DNA of 64,000 nt from Caprella mutica (taxonomy: Eukaryota > Arthropoda > Malacostraca > Amphipoda > Caprellidae). Under the pieces are notes generated by a model. The model worked only from the letters and a program-made list of their open reading frames with translations. It made no database searches and had not been told where the DNA came from. The stretch lies in NCBI GenBank assembly GCA_947561585.1, contig CANNZV010001856.1, forward strand, positions 179,127 to 243,126, written 5' to 3'. Both the position numbers and the translations under genes were made by a program. Shown here one piece after another: positions 21,455 to 33,520 of the stretch (positions are counted from its first letter, which is position 1; each line of letters starts with the position of its first letter).

Positions 21455-21810
21455 TCCTAACTAGTTAGGTAGCTAACTATAAGAATTATTAGTAGGTACC
21501 TAGTTTGGTAGTTAACTATTAAAAATACTTAGTTAGGTAGGTAGTTAACTATAATAAAATACCTAGATAGGTATTTAACTATAAGAATTACCTAATTATG
21601 TAGTTAACTAGTTATATGAGTTACCTAGTTAGTTAATTAATTTGCTAGTCGACAAAGAATAGCTACCTAGTTAGGCAGTTCATAATAAGAAATAGCTACA
21701 TAGGTAGGTAGTTAACTATCTACCTAATTAAGTAGTTAACTAACTATATCAATTACCTAGTTAGGTAGTTAACTAACTATATGAATTACCTAGTTAAGTA
21801 TTTAATTTAA
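21455..21810. repeat. Degenerate tandem repeat, about 35 bp
   Basis: Recurring ACCTAGTTAGGTAGTTAACT plus ATAAGAATT, around nine imperfect copies. The unit is itself partly palindromic (AGTTAACT, ACCTAGGT). Confidence 0.75.
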
Positions 21811-22306
21811 TGTGTTCAAATTAGCCTGTAATTTCCTCAATAGCTACCATCTGTTTCTAATGTTAATTCGTGACTCCATCAAAAATTACCTATTAACATT
21901 TTTAATTTTCTTTTCTTCCATTAGAAATTTGACCCTCAACAGATTTCCAGATTTTTGAATGTGGTGTATATTTACGCTTTTTTTTAAAGGCAAGTATTCT
22001 TCCAATAATTTTTTTCATCCCTAAGTAATTACAATTAAAATTAGGCATGTTTAAAATTATTAACCCGTTATTTGTAAAGAATTTATTTAAATAAATATTT
22101 ACCTTTTATTTACCAAATAAATTTTTTTATTGTTACTAACTAGGGTAAATACTCTATTATCGTTCGCAGATATATACCGGTACAAAGTGTTTTTCTACAA
22201 AAACAGAAAAAAAAAAATTAAAATAATCAATTTAAATTAAAAAAAATACTCTAAGAGTCTGTTTATTTTGGATAAATTAACTATAGGGTTTAAATTTTTA
22301 ACTAGA
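21811..22306. other. Non-coding AT-rich stretch
   Basis: Homopolymer-rich AT sequence. No gene or clear repeat was seen. Confidence 0.5.
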
Positions 22307-22483
22307 TAGGGTAAGTACCGAATTATTGGACAGTTCCACATCTTCGGACATAGGTAGCTATAACAAAAAATCATAATAATAATTATTTAGCTTTAATTTT
22401 AATTAGTATCCATGATAAGTTAAATATTTCTTTCTTACATGTCCGAAAATGTGAAACTGTCCGATAATTCGGTACTTACCCTA
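22307..22483. mobile_element. Family-A element, TA-flanked
   Basis: The ends are symmetric: TAGGGTAAGTACCGAATTAT and ATAATTCGGTACTTACCCTA. The core is a half-palindrome, TTAGTATCCATGATAAG. Confidence 0.9.
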
Positions 22484-22680
22484 GCCAGTTAAATAGTAAA
22501 TAGGACTAAATTACTGTTGGCACTATCTAATATGTTTAACCCCTCCTTTATCCCTTTATCTTGTTAACAGCTGCTATCTCTTTATTTACGAGGATGTGGT
22601 TAAACTTAACTATGTGAAATAGTTACCTTAATTAACTCTTATTGAGAAACAAAACTTTCACTGCCTCGTGTGTCATAATT

Positions 22681-22836
22681 GGGGTGTGTTACGAGTTATC
22701 GAACACTACCACATTTTCGATCATGTAAGATAAATATAATAGTTATTTTAATATTTAAATTAATAGTTAAATTTATGTTTTTTTGTTTATATGATCGAAA
22801 ATGTGAAACTGTCCGATAACTCAGAATATACCCTAG
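22681..22836. mobile_element. Family-A element
   Basis: The left end is GTGTGTTACGAGTTATCGAA and the right end GTCCGATAACTCAGAATATA CCCTA. The centre is AT-only. Confidence 0.85.
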
Positions 22837-23296
22837 TAATACATTTAAATTTAAATTAGGCATAAATTAGAAATCTACATTAACTTTAATTTTTTAAATT
22901 CTATTTTTCTTTGGTTAAAGAGAAAAAAGTTACCCACACGTCCGCACAAATTTCTATTTTTTCATGTCAGGTCCATCTATACTGATTTTTTTTTTCAGTA
23001 TCTTTATAAATATTCAATTTAAAAACTCTTATGTTATTTTAAGCTAGAAATAATACATTGAAATAGATATTATTATATCTCAGAAATTTGTTTTTATGCA
23101 ATAATTTGACCTTTTATTCTTACTATAATTTGTAGTAGTAAATTGATTTATTTTGTATAAGATTGGTACCAAGCTATATAATTATTTTTTCTCCATGCTA
23201 TTTAATTATAGCTAATCAAAATAATAGGTAATGTAGCTAAATTTTACTTGATATTTTAATAAAATATTGTATGTATAAGTACATAGATTTAGCATG

Positions 23297-23460
23297 TAGG
23301 GTAAATTATGAATTATTGGTCAGTACTACATCTTCGGTCATATAAGAAAAAACAATATAAAAATTATTAGATAGCACTGTGTAATAATAATAATTTTTAT
23401 ATTGTTTTTCCTTATATGACCGAAGATGTAGTACTGACCGATAATTCGTTACTTACCCTA
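23297..23460. mobile_element. Family-A element, AGATAGCACTGTGT-centre subfamily
   Basis: The ends are TAGGGTAAATTATGAATTAT and ATAATTCGTTACTTACCCTA. The centre TTATTAGATAGCACTGTGTA matches the copy in unc-13 intron 2. Confidence 0.9.
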
Positions 23461-23554
23461 GCTATATTCTATGGTAGGGGGGTAAATATTATATTACCGT
23501 TCAAAATCGTTTTACCTGTTAACAAAATAAATGATCACGTAAAACTTTATAGTG

Positions 23555-23757
23555 CAAGTTACGAATTATCGGTCAGTTTCACATCTTCGGTCATATAAGA
23601 AAAATTATTTAGTATTTTAGTTTTATTTTAATTGGTATCCATGATACCTGCTGGTATCATGGATACCAATTAAGATTGATGTTAATCAATAATTGATTTA
23701 TAATTTTTCTTACATGATTGAAGATGTGAAACTGTCCGATAATTCGTAACTTACCCT
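23555..23757. mobile_element. Family-A element with full core palindrome
   Basis: The left end is CAAGTTACGAATTATCGGTC and the right end GTCCGATAATTCGTAACTTA CCC. The core TGATACCTGCTGGTATCA is flanked by AATTGGTATCCA/TGGATACCAATT. Confidence 0.92.
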
Positions 23758-23760
23758 CAA

Positions 23761-24204
23761 AAAATCTATGAAATTAATCTTGAATTATTGTGAAAATTGA
23801 CCTTGGATTTTTTTGATTGGCAATTCGTTCGTATTCAACATAATTTAATATTTCGCAAGTGATTCTTTTTATCAGTAATTATATATGTTTATTAAAAGAT
23901 ATATTCTATTATTCTGTGGCTATTAACTCTTTTTTTTCTATTAAATTTATTTGTCACATTTTTTCTGTAGCTACTGAAATTATCTGTTGTATAGCAATAT
24001 CAAAAAAATAACGTAAGGATGAAAATGTATATTATATTTATTTTTAATTTCAAAATTTATTTTCTGGAATTAAAAAAGTGTTTCCTATTTTTTTTTTAAA
24101 TTTAAAAAAAAATCTATGTTTTTTTAATGTCGCCAATAATGTAACATTTTTTAATATTGGTAGTTCATTGCCGAGAGTTTATTAATAATTTTTCCTTTGC
24201 TATC
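23761..24204. other. Non-coding AT-rich stretch
   Basis: No coding signal or recognisable repeat was seen. Confidence 0.5.
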
Positions 24205-24900
24205 ACTATGGGTAGGTCTAGGCTGTAGCGGGCATTGTGTCACCTTCGGATAAACCTGCGGGCTTTGCTGATGTTGTGACGCGGGCTTTCACCGCTCTGG
24301 GCCATGGAATAGATATTATATAGAAAAGGAAAAGGTACTGTGTTTAAATGTTAGATTTATAAAGTATTACTTTATTTAGTATGTGCCAACTTTATTTAGT
24401 ATAGCTATAATGTGTCTAGGTCTACATAATTTAATATGATATGTTTACTTTATTTAATATAACATGTTTATTTTGTTTAGTGTAATATTTTTTATTTTAT
24501 TTAATATAAATCTATAACTCTTTTGAACCTAATTCCATGATTTATAGGAATAATGTTAATTTAAAGTATTTTTTACATATATTTTATCGGTAGCTAGCTA
24601 CACAATTTTATAAAGTTTTGGCCCCCAGGGGCTCTATCCTGAAGCTGTCTGTGGTGAATGGAAAAGAAGGGGGGTGGCGTCCCTTGGGCCCCGAACTGTT
24701 GTAATTTGGATTATGGATTGTCTTTTTTCATTTTTACCATGTTTATCATTTTTTAAACGCTACTTGCAGTTTTAGAGGATAGCGCTAGGGTTATGCTCTT
24801 CAACTACGAGGTCCTAAATTTTGTGTTAGGTAGTCTCGTAGGCTTCATTTACTATCACCTCTTCATTTTCCTCTTCCATCCGTGAGTGCAGCCACCGGTG
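24205..24900. repeat. Probable decayed retroelement (LINE-like) sequence
   Basis: It is GC-richer than its surroundings (for example GCGGGCTTTCACCGCTCTGG, GCCCCCAGGGGCTCTATCCT) and has no intact frame. It runs into the dispersed tail repeat at 24901-25122. The LINE assignment is inferred from composition and from that tail. Confidence 0.35.
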
Positions 24901-25122
24901 CTTGTGTCCCGTTTCGTCACATTCCTTGGTAAGTGACTGCATTCACGGAGTAGCTCTTCTGCATCCATGAGCATTGTCACCGACGGTGGTAAGTGACTTT
25001 GTTCATGGGGCCACTTTTCTTTCTGACTGCTTCTTCCAGTCCCTTGTATTTAATTTCCTTTTGACATCAGTGATATGGCCTTTGGTTCCGAAGCAGACGT
25101 TAAACCCCTACTAAAATAAAAA
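24901..25122 (+). repeat. Dispersed SINE/LINE-tail-like repeat G, copy 1
   Basis: It contains CACATTCCTTGGTAAGTGAC, CTGCATCCATGAGCATT, CTGACTGCTTCTTCCAGTCC and GTTCCGAAGCAGACGTTAAA, ending CCCCTACTAAAATAAA. Copies are at 28011-28208 and 57347-57500. The shared 3' tail and A-rich end suggest a retroposon. Confidence 0.7.
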
Positions 25123-25449
25123 ATTATAATGTTTGGTATTTAAAAGAAATCCTGAATTAAGTTTGTAGTAATTTAATTATGTATTACTATTATCGAAAAT
25201 AAATAACAAGCAAGGTAAAAAAAATCAATTTAATAGATAATTATCATATGTTCCCCGAAGTTTATTTAATTTGTAGTGTGTATATAGTTTCAATACTCTT
25301 ATTTACAATAATTCTTCATTTTCAATGTGTTTATTACTGACACTTTACTTTATTAAATAAAATGATTGATTTATGTATTTACAGTACCTCATAATAATTT
25401 GATAGTCTTATTATATTTTCTATTAATTCTATACTTTTTAAAAATATAT

Positions 25450-25585
25450 TAGGGTAAGTTTTGAGTTATTGGACTGTTTCACATTTTCGATCATGTAAAA
25501 TATATATAATTATTATATATTTCATTTCTTATTTTGATTGGTATCCATGATGCAAGCAGGTATCATGGATGCCTACGGTCCTACC
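25450..25585. mobile_element. Family-A element, right end lost
   Basis: TAGGGTAAGTTTTGAGTTAT starts the left arm. The core ATGATGCAAGCAGGTATCAT is present, and the sequence then diverges before the right arm. Confidence 0.8.
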
Positions 25586-25647
25586 CGTTAAAAATAATAT
25601 AAGTTAAATAATAATAACTACATATTTTTCCAACTCGAAACTTACTA

Positions 25648-25817
25648 TAATGTAAGTTCCGAATTATCGGTCAGTACTACATCTTTGAACATAAAAGAAA
25701 AAACAATATAAAAATTATTATTATTCCACAGTGCTATCTAATTATAACAATTTTTATATAGTTTTTTATTATATGACCGAAGTTGTAGTAATGACCGATA
25801 ATTCGGAACTTACCTTA
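25648..25817. mobile_element. Family-A element, inverted AGATAGCACTGTGT centre
   Basis: The ends are ATGTAAGTTCCGAATTATCG and CGATAATTCGGAACTTACCT. The centre reads CACAGTGCTATCTAAT, the reverse complement of the subfamily centre. Confidence 0.88.
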
Positions 25818-26353
25818 ATTTCAATTAATTCATGTTATAAAAAATGTATTACTATAAAATTCTCTCTTGTTACTATATATAATAGGACTAACATCTCAAT
25901 ATGGTTAGACTACTATCAGTTGACTGTTAACAATTGAAGTGATAGATGGCATAGTATTAATGCTATCATTATACCACACACTATCATTATCTAACGGGTA
26001 CTATCATCTAGAATACACACTCTCAATGTTAACTATATCATATACTCATTCATCAGATTTAAGAGTTACTTAAATAGAAGGAATGAGCATTTAATACATT
26101 TTTTCTTTAATTTTTCTTCTGATTTTTGTAGCAGATGGTACCTAGTTGTTTTACAATGTAAATTATGTACATTAATTTATATCGCAATGAATAAACTAGT
26201 CAAGCACGAGCATGAAGAAAATTATATCAATTGTAGTACGAAACTGAAATTTTGATTTTGTTTGTTGATTGAATTTTTTTTCTAGTTACATATATAATAA
26301 TAATAATAACAGTTGTATAAAATAGATATACATTTTTCTTAAGATATTCAATT
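25818..26353. other. Non-coding AT-rich stretch
   Basis: A loose CTATCAT repetition at 25930-26040 is noted. Nothing else is supported. Confidence 0.5.
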
Positions 26354-26602
26354 CCTTAATCTTCTCTCACTCTTTAATTCTTCTCTCACTCTTCAATTCT
26401 TCTCTCACTCTTTAATTCTTCTCTCACTCTTTAATTCTTCTCTCACTCTTTAATTCTTCTCTCACTCTTTAATTCTTCTCTCACTCTTTAATTCTTCTCT
26501 CACTCTTTAATTCTTCTCTCACTCTTTAATTCTTCTCTCACTCTTTAATTCTTCTCTCACTCTTTAATTCTTCTCTCACTCTTTAATTCTTCTCTCACTC
26601 TA
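26354..26602. repeat. 19-bp minisatellite, about 13 copies
   Basis: The unit TTAATTCTTCTCTCACTCT is nearly identical across the array, with strong pyrimidine bias on the + strand. Confidence 0.95.
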
Positions 26603-26635
26603 TTCATCAATACAACAACTATGACTGCTTTTCAT

Positions 26636-26778
26636 CAATATATGTACCATCAATATAGGTACTATTAATATAGGTACTATTAATATAGGTACTATTAATA
26701 TAGGTACTATTAATATAGGTACTATTAATATAGGTACTATTAATATAGGTACTATTAATATAGGTACTATTTATTATA
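26636..26778. repeat. 15-bp minisatellite, about 9 copies
   Basis: The unit is TAATATAGGTACTAT, with diverged CATCAATATA/TTATTATAGG edges. It begins 35 bp after the 19-bp array. Confidence 0.94.
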
Positions 26779-26964
26779 GGTGCTACCCATGACTCACTCT
26801 TTACTCTTTTTTTCACCTCCTTTGACCTGGGCTAAGGCAATTCCTAGCTCTATTACCTCCTCTACAATTAAAGTGTACTCTGTAAAACTTCAGCTCTATG
26901 TTTTGTCTATAAAATGATTACCCACATCTGCCACTGATTTAATTATAGCTATTTTCTTCAATTT

Positions 26965-27225
26965 CTATGTGTGCTGATAGCGTTTTCGTTGCGCCATATG
27001 TTCCGTACGTATGTAAATTGGTACTGTGGCACATACCTATCTATATGCAAGCAGTTGACCCTCAAAAAAGTACCATCTCCAGTGAAATGGTACCACAACT
27101 GCATCCTAATGCTATTCCTACCGGGAGAATTAGAACATGCTGTCATTTCAGTGCAGTTTGGTACGCAATGCACTTCTATCTCTTTTCTTCCCATTGTTAT
27201 GAGCATGATAAACGCTAACGAAAAG
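26965..27225. repeat. Possible diverged inverted-repeat element
   Basis: The left GATAGCGTTTTCGTTGCGCC and the right inverse (CCTTTTCGTTAGCGTTTATC) share a TTTTCGTT-GCG core. The interior has the palindrome GGTACCATCTCC...GGTACC. Frames on both strands look accidental. Confidence 0.35.
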
Positions 27226-27402
27226 GTCTGCGTTGTAGTTTAGTAACTACTCTAACATATGGTTAACGACGTGAAGAAAGTGGAGGCTATTACTGTAACT
27301 GACTGTACACTGTGCAGGTGTCAGGGTACTACTGTAAGTGACTGACAGGTGTCATGGTACTTCTGTAAATGACTGTACACTGTACATGTGTTCCTTAATC
27401 CT

Positions 27403-27605
27403 TTATTTCACTGTACAGGTATTCCTTTACTTCACTGTACAGGTATTCCTTTACTTCACTGTACAGGTATTCCTTTACTTCACTGTACAGGTATTCCTTT
27501 ACTTCACTGTACAGGTGTTTCTTTACTTCACTGTACAGGTGTTTCTTTACTTCACTGTACAGGTGTTTCTTCACATCACTGCACAGGTGTTCCTTTACTC
27601 CTGTA
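27403..27605. repeat. 24-bp minisatellite, about 8 copies
   Basis: The unit is TTCACTGTACAGGTATTCCT TTAC, with later copies GTGTTTC. Related CTGTACACTGTGCAGGTGTC words occur just upstream (27300-27400), so the array probably grew from local sequence. Confidence 0.92.
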
Positions 27606-28010
27606 CATCACTGTACCCTGTGTACTTAACCGTGATCTTGAATGACTCTCATCTCAGTGACTCACTGCATTATTATCTCCCAATGCGTGTGTATGCATTA
27701 GTACGTAGCTATATACTACATACTCTTATTAATGTATTGACAATGTAACGGCGTAATATCCATTAATAATTTAAACCCTAGACTGACTATGCAATTCATA
27801 GTGCGCAGAAAAATTATACATATTTATATATATAAAATAGAATAGATGCTCTTTGTTCTCTAGATAGGTTCTTGATATAAATGCACCAGACTTAGGAAGT
27901 GCTAAAACAGTTTGCTTATTTAAAACTGTTCAATACAGTATTAATCTGTGATTTTTTAATTCACTATTAACGGGAATTTATTTATCATTAGCTATTTTTT
28001 ATTTTTCCCT
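27606..28010. other. Non-coding stretch
   Basis: Nothing recognisable was seen. Confidence 0.45.
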
Positions 28011-28208
28011 TTCCGTCACATTCCTTGGTAAGTGATTTCACGAAGTAGCTTTTCTGCATCCATGAGCATTTTCACTGATTATGTGACTTTTCCTGGAGCC
28101 ACTTTCCTCTCTGACTGCTTCTTCCAGTCCCTTGCACTTAATTATCTTTTGACGTTAGCGATATGGCCTTTGGTTCCGAAGCAGACGTTAAACCCCTACT
28201 AAAATAAA
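28011..28208 (+). repeat. Dispersed repeat G, copy 2
   Basis: The same block order as copy 1, with small deletions: CACATTCCTTGGTAAGTGAT, TCCATGAGCATTTTCACTGA, GTTCCGAAGCAGACGTTAAA, CCCCTACTAAAATAAA. Confidence 0.75.
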
Positions 28209-28377
28209 TAATGATTTAATTGAATAATTAATTACATTGCTGTCGTTTATTTTTCTTTGTAATTTAAATAATAAATAACTGAATAATTGCCAGTGAAATC
28301 TTTAACTAATTACCTCACTCATTTAATATTTATTATGTATACTATTTTTACATATATATGTAGGTGTATACCTTTTA

Positions 28378-28665
28378 TTTAATTCATTACTCAATTCATT
28401 ACTCAATTCATTACTCAATTCATTACTCAATTCATTACTCAATTCATTACTCAATTCATTACTCGATTCATTACTCAATTCATTACTCAATTCATTATTC
28501 AATTCATTACTCAATTCATTACTCAATTCATTATTCAATTCATTATTCATTTCATTACTCAATTCATTACTCAATTCATTACTCAATTCATTACTCAATT
28601 CATTATTCAATTCATTACTCAATTCATTATTCATTTCATTACTCAATTCATTATTCAATTCATTA
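28378..28665. repeat. 12-bp minisatellite, about 24 copies
   Basis: The unit is CAATTCATTACT, with ATT and CGA variants. The 12-bp period gives open frames on both strands (poly SIHY / poly NELS), which I treat as non-coding. Confidence 0.95.
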
Positions 28666-28914
28666 ATCTTTAATTTACCTGTTAAATCCATTTTAGTTAC
28701 TTACCGTCAATCAATCAGAGGTTATGAACTCTTCACAGTTTATTTTTTTTTATCCACATGGTAAATAAAAAAAATAGTGTTTCTGGGGTGGGCGGAAATG
28801 ACACAATTTATGAAGAAATAAAATTTTTATGCGTGACTGTAACGTGCGTAGATATTATTTTATGCAGTGATAAAAAAAGTAATTAGTCTAATAAAAGTTC
28901 TTTATTTGAATCAT

Positions 28915-29141
28915 GTTGCTTTTTTTATTTGATTTGTATCCATGATACATGCAGGTATCATGGATACGAGTATTGAAATAAAAGGTAACATTTTTATTCA
29001 CCTTTTACTTTAATTCATATCCATGATACCTGCAGGTATCATGGATATGAATTAAAAATTGAGGTAATTACAAATTAACAATTATTAGATATTCATTAGA
29101 TCGAAAATGTGGAGTCATCCTATAACTCGTAACTTACCCTC
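28915..29141. mobile_element. Family-A element with two core palindromes
   Basis: Two complete cores stand in tandem: ATGATACATGCAGGTATCAT at about 28940 and ATGATACCTGCAGGTATCAT at about 29020. They are followed by one right arm (CCTATAACTCGTAACTTACC). The left arm is not visible. Confidence 0.8.
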
Positions 29142-29933
29142 ATTCTTTAATTTAAAGTTCTAACAATCGAGCAGTGGCTGCAATTTCCATACTGCATTTT
29201 GCTCATTTTTTCCCCAATTTGTCATTCGGCATTTTATATCTTCGTTTGAAAGATAACTATTAATTTATTAGCCTTCTATTCCCTATTTAAAGTATTTAAT
29301 TAATGCACTCTGTTGTTTAATCCACGGTAACCATATCAAAGGAGATAAAGGTAATCAACTAATTTAGAAATAATGTCGATAATTATTTAATGGCTCTAAT
29401 CCACTATAATTATCATAATAACTTCCCCCCGTAGGTATAGCATAGGCTTTTAGTGTCCCATTATTGGTACAAGGGGTAGTTTAAGGATGAGGGTTTATTT
29501 ATTTATTTGGCGGCTTTTGTTTACTATTTTAGAATATGGAGATTAGGTCTGAAATTTACGTAGGCATATCGTATATTTATCACCAATTTTATAAAGAAAT
29601 TATCTACTGAAAATTTCTTTATTTTGAAGTGATGGTTTTAATGTTTATTTGAATAGATAATTTATTGGTTTGCTGGTGGCTATTTTATTTTATGAATTCG
29701 GTAACAAATTTATTCAATTTAATATTTAAAGATTTTTTTATATATGGGTCACTTATAATTTATACATATTTTATTATATTTATTTATATTATATAGTAAA
29801 CTCGGGTGAAATCTAACACGTTCAGGTGTTTCACGTTCACATTATAAACTGTGTCACAAAAACGTGACACTTAAGTGCATCAACTATATAATTTTAATGT
29901 ACTTATGTTTTTTCAAGAGCTTGCAATTGTGTC
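29142..29933. other. Non-coding AT-rich stretch
   Basis: No gene or repeat is supported. Confidence 0.5.
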
Positions 29934-30317
29934 AGTACGATGCACTTTAGTGTCTCATGCAGTATTCCAGTGCAATGCACTTTAGTGTCTCAGTATTCCA
30001 GTGCGATGCACTTTAGTGTCTCAGTATTCCAGTGTAATGCACTTTAGTGTCTCAGTATTCCAGTGCAATACACTTTAGTGTCTCAGTATTCCAGTACAAT
30101 ACACTTTAGTGTCTCAGTATTCCAGTGCAATACACTTTAGTGTCTCAGTATTCCAGTGCAATGCACTTTAGTGTCTCAGTATTCCAGTGCAATACACTTT
30201 AGTGTCTCAGTATTCCAGTGCAATGCACTTTAGTGTCACAGTATTCCAATGCAATGCACTTTAGTGTCTCAGTATTCCAGTGCAATGCACTTTAGTGCCT
30301 CAGCATTCCAGTGCAAT
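29934..30317. repeat. 31-bp minisatellite, about 12 copies
   Basis: The unit is ATGCACTTTAGTGTCTCAGT ATTCCAGTGCA, with ATACACT and GTCACAG variants. The unit ends GTGCA and starts TGCAC, so junctions are palindromic. Confidence 0.95.
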
Positions 30318-30710
30318 AATTCTACTTAAATTATAACACTCATTTCACCGAAGGATAATTTGAGACAACAAAGTTTCAAGCTCTTGTATATCTAATTATA
30401 TTTGATGCTTTTTAATTGTCTCGCTTTAGAGACATAACTTCAGTTCAATTACTAAAACCACGAAGCACCTGCACGTTTCAGACTGACTGTGATCTCTCTA
30501 TTGCTCTACAATCGTCGTAACCACAACCCATCAACCAAATCACTTCTGCGAGGTTATTCAAAATCTAATTTTTGTTTAAATATATTTACTATTAGATAAT
30601 GGGCTTGAAATAAACTATACGTAACATGTTTAACTACGTATAAAATCTTAAATTAATAAATATGCTTTGTATAAAATATACCAACAAGAGAGAAAATTAT
30701 GGTGGGCCCA
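30318..30710. other. Non-coding stretch
   Basis: Nothing recognisable was seen. Confidence 0.45.
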
Positions 30711-30937
30711 TAGGGTTAGTTCTTAATTATCGTTCAGTTCCACATTTTCGAACACGCAAGAAAAAGCGATTTAATAATAATTAATTAATTTTTATTTATA
30801 TTGGTATCCATGGTACCTGCAGATATCATGGATACCAATTAAAATACAAATTAAATTATTGTTATTATTATTATTATATCGTTTTTTCTTACGTGTCCGA
30901 AAATGTAGAACTGACCGATAATTAAGAACTTACCCTA
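30711..30937. mobile_element. Family-A element with core palindrome
   Basis: The ends are TAGGGTTAGTTCTTAATTAT and ATAATTAAGAACTTACCCTA. The core GGTACCTGCAGATATCATGG lies inside ATATTGGTATCC/GGATACCAATT. The TTCGAACACGCAAG subterminal resembles the 17290 copy. Confidence 0.93.
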
Positions 30938-31300
30938 CTTATACACATATTCCAGTTAATTTTTTAAATAAAATATTTGTTCATTGAAAGCAAGAAGTTA
31001 AATCATTCTTAATTGAATGGTTGATGCAATAAAATAATTTTCCCTATACCATATCTAATGAACCATGTAATGCAGATCCTGTGTTAGATTGCAGTCCTGT
31101 GCTATTTTTCAAGCCTTTAAGAAGTGTGTGGCAGGTAGGTCTTATCCAGTATGCAAATAGGCCACTTATCAATTAGCATTTACGCCTACACTGTATACAC
31201 CGCAATGATACTCAATAATTACTGTCTGAGCAGTTAATTATTCTATAGATTGTTGGTTTGATTTGGCGGAGTGGCATTGTGAGTAATATATGCCATTTAT

Positions 31301-31709
31301 GCCATGCCTGCTTACTCTATGCCATGCCTGCCTACTTACTCTATGCCATGCCTGCCTACTTACTCTATGCCATGCCTGCCTACTCTATGCCGTGCCTGCC
31401 TACTCTATGCCGTGCCTGCCTACTCTATGCCGTGCCTGCCTACTCTATGCCGTGCCTGCCTAATCTATGCCGTGCCTGCCTACTCCATGGCCGTGCCTGC
31501 CTACTCCATGGCCATGCCTGCCTACTCCATGGCCATGCCTGCCTACTCCATGGCCATGCCTGCCTACTCTATGCCGTGCCTGCCTACTCTATGCCGTGCC
31601 TGCCTACTCTATGCCGTGCCTGCCTACTCCTTGCCGTGCCTGCCTACTCCTTGCCGTGCCTGCCTACTCTATGCCATGCCTGCCTACTCTATGCCATGCC
31701 TGCCTACTA
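31301..31709. repeat. 20-bp minisatellite, about 20 copies
   Basis: The unit is TGCCTGCCTACTCTATGCCR. Blocks of variants are present: TACTTACTC (24 bp) early, CCATGGCCATG (21 bp) in the middle, TCCTTGCCG late. Cys-rich frames here arise from the repeat. Confidence 0.94.
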
Positions 31710-32155
31710 TAAAAATTAATAATTATTATAAATTATCCTGTTTTTTTTTTGTCGTACTAAATGGCACACGAATATACTGGTCGCCTAAAAAGGTAAGCTA
31801 TTTGTGCTTAACCAAGTCATACATTCGAAATCAATTAATGACCAAATGCCTAATACATCAAGATAGCAATAACCATTTAACGACATCGATTATCAAAGCA
31901 ATAAATTAATTGCAATGGAATCAGTAGCCCATCTCTATATAGGGGTATGATGATAAACTCTAGTCTAATTGGCAGGCAATAAAGATCATTTGAGTGTATT
32001 TATTGCAGTCATTATCAACCCTATTGACTGCCCCATAAGGAAATCAATTAACTTTGCATCCATAAACAAAGCGGGTAAAACTAGCGCAATGTTCTGGCCG
32101 ATATATGCGACCATTATAATGCATTTTACGGACATTACTTACGGTTCTGAAAATC
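31710..32155. other. Non-coding stretch
   Basis: A frame of 82 codons at 31969-32217 has no recognisable features and runs into a family-A element, so I do not call it. Confidence 0.45.
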
Positions 32156-32312
32156 TAGGGTATTTGACAAATTATCGGTTCGTTTATTATTTTTGGAAAC
32201 GTAAGAAAAATAGATAATAAAGTTAAAATAAAAGTTAAATATTAATTATTATAGTATTTTCCTCACGTGCCCGAAAATGTGGAACTGACTGATAATTTAG
32301 AAATTACCCTAT
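32156..32312. mobile_element. Family-A element
   Basis: The ends are TAGGGTATTTGACAAATTAT and ATAATTTAGAAATTACCCTA, with an AT-only centre. Confidence 0.85.
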
Positions 32313-32641
32313 TCAGAGTTTTTAAAGGCAGGATTTGATTTCTTGATTCTGATTGATGTATTATGTTTTAAGAAAATGATTGATTTTCACATGTTTGTCG
32401 TCGTGTTTGACAGCCAATCCATGTTCGGTGTAGCGTTCCTGGGCAAACATTTGTTTGACAAACATTGAGAACAAGCACTGAGGTGTTTGGTGTTTGTTCT
32501 CAATAGGTAAATTAGTTTGAAGTTACCATTAATGAGAAAAAGTGCCTTTAATGTGTTAGGTAGTGGATAGACTTCCTTGCAATAAGAGAAAAAATGATCG
32601 TTTCACCCAAAATTCTGTTTAATTTGTTCTCGACTTCCTGG

Positions 32642-32840
32642 TAGGGTAAGTTATGAATTATCGGTCAGTTCCACATCTTCGGTCATATAAGATAAAACTA
32701 TATGATTATTATTTTATTTTAACTGGTATCCATGATATAAGCAGGTATCATGGTTACCAATAAAATAATAATTATTAAATCGTTTTTTTTCTTCTATGAT
32801 CGAAGATGTGGAACTGTCCGATAATTGGAACTTATCCTAG
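32642..32840. mobile_element. Family-A element with core palindrome
   Basis: The ends are TAGGGTAAGTTATGAATTAT and ATAATTGGAACTTATCCTA. The core is CATGATATAAGCAGGTATCA. Confidence 0.92.
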
Positions 32841-32921
32841 TAAAAACTTTACTTTCATACTGTGAAGATCATTACAAAGCAATTAGGTTAGATTGCTATT
32901 TCAGATAAAAATGTAACATGG

Positions 32922-33156
32922 TACAGGCATCCCCCACTTTAGTTACCAAATCACGATTCAGTTCAGTTACCAAACGGTAACTAAAGAGAATAAAGTAACA
33001 AGAAATTTATAATTGTCACTCCTTGATTATATATCTCATTTTCTATGAGTTATAGAATGAAAATTTGTTTTAGAGTTATTAGAGTACTATACATGACTTG
33101 AAATAAGTACCACTTTTGTTAAAGCGAGTTGTACTTTAAGCGAGGCTTGCCTGTAT
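32922..33156. mobile_element. Tigger/pogo-like MITE, TA-flanked
   Basis: The left end is TA-CAGGCATCCCCCACTTTAG. The right end inverted is TA-CAGGCAAGCCTCGCTTAAA. A CAGGC start plus a TA duplication is typical of pogo/Tigger (Tc1-mariner) elements. No transposase frame. Confidence 0.75.
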
Positions 33157-33371
33157 ATAAATTTTATCGAGGCACATGCTTATTTATCCTATATTTATTT
33201 TAAATTAATACAAATTATAAAACTATTTAAAATGTCCACGGTGAATTAATTATAAGTAATTATATTATATACCAATATTAAGTTTAGTTTAGTTAATCAA
33301 GTAGATTTTTTTTTTTTTTTATTTTTTTTTTTTAATCAAGTATATTATATATTGATATCAGTTATATTAGA

Positions 33372-33520
33372 TACAGTATAACTCTTCTACAATGAAAGTA
33401 GCCTCTATAGTGAACAAATTTTCTTTGAGATTAGTTTTAGAAAACTGATGGCCATTTCAAGGAAGACTAAAGAATGTTTGTTCACTATAGAGGTTTTCTT
33501 TATAGAGCAGTTCTACTTTA
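33372..33520. mobile_element. Family-C (pogo-like) element, copy 1
   Basis: TACAGTATAACTCTTCTACA on the left, and inverted TAAAGTAGAACTGCTCTATA on the right. GCCTCTATAGTGAACAAATT lies inside each arm. Confidence 0.75.

Noticed and set aside
26967..27243. Overlapping 80-90 codon frames on both strands
   Set aside because: No conserved motif; three overlapping frames and a weak inverted repeat fit non-coding element sequence better.
27960..28210. tRNA-like gene in the G repeat
   Set aside because: No cloverleaf, anticodon arm or clear box A/B could be assembled; only the 3' tail is conserved.
28323..28691. NELS / SIHY repeat proteins on both strands
   Set aside because: Translation of a 12-bp minisatellite.
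31258..31909. Cys/Pro-rich frames that could look like a secreted peptide
   Set aside because: They follow the 20-bp array in all three frames, and the unique tail has no family signature.
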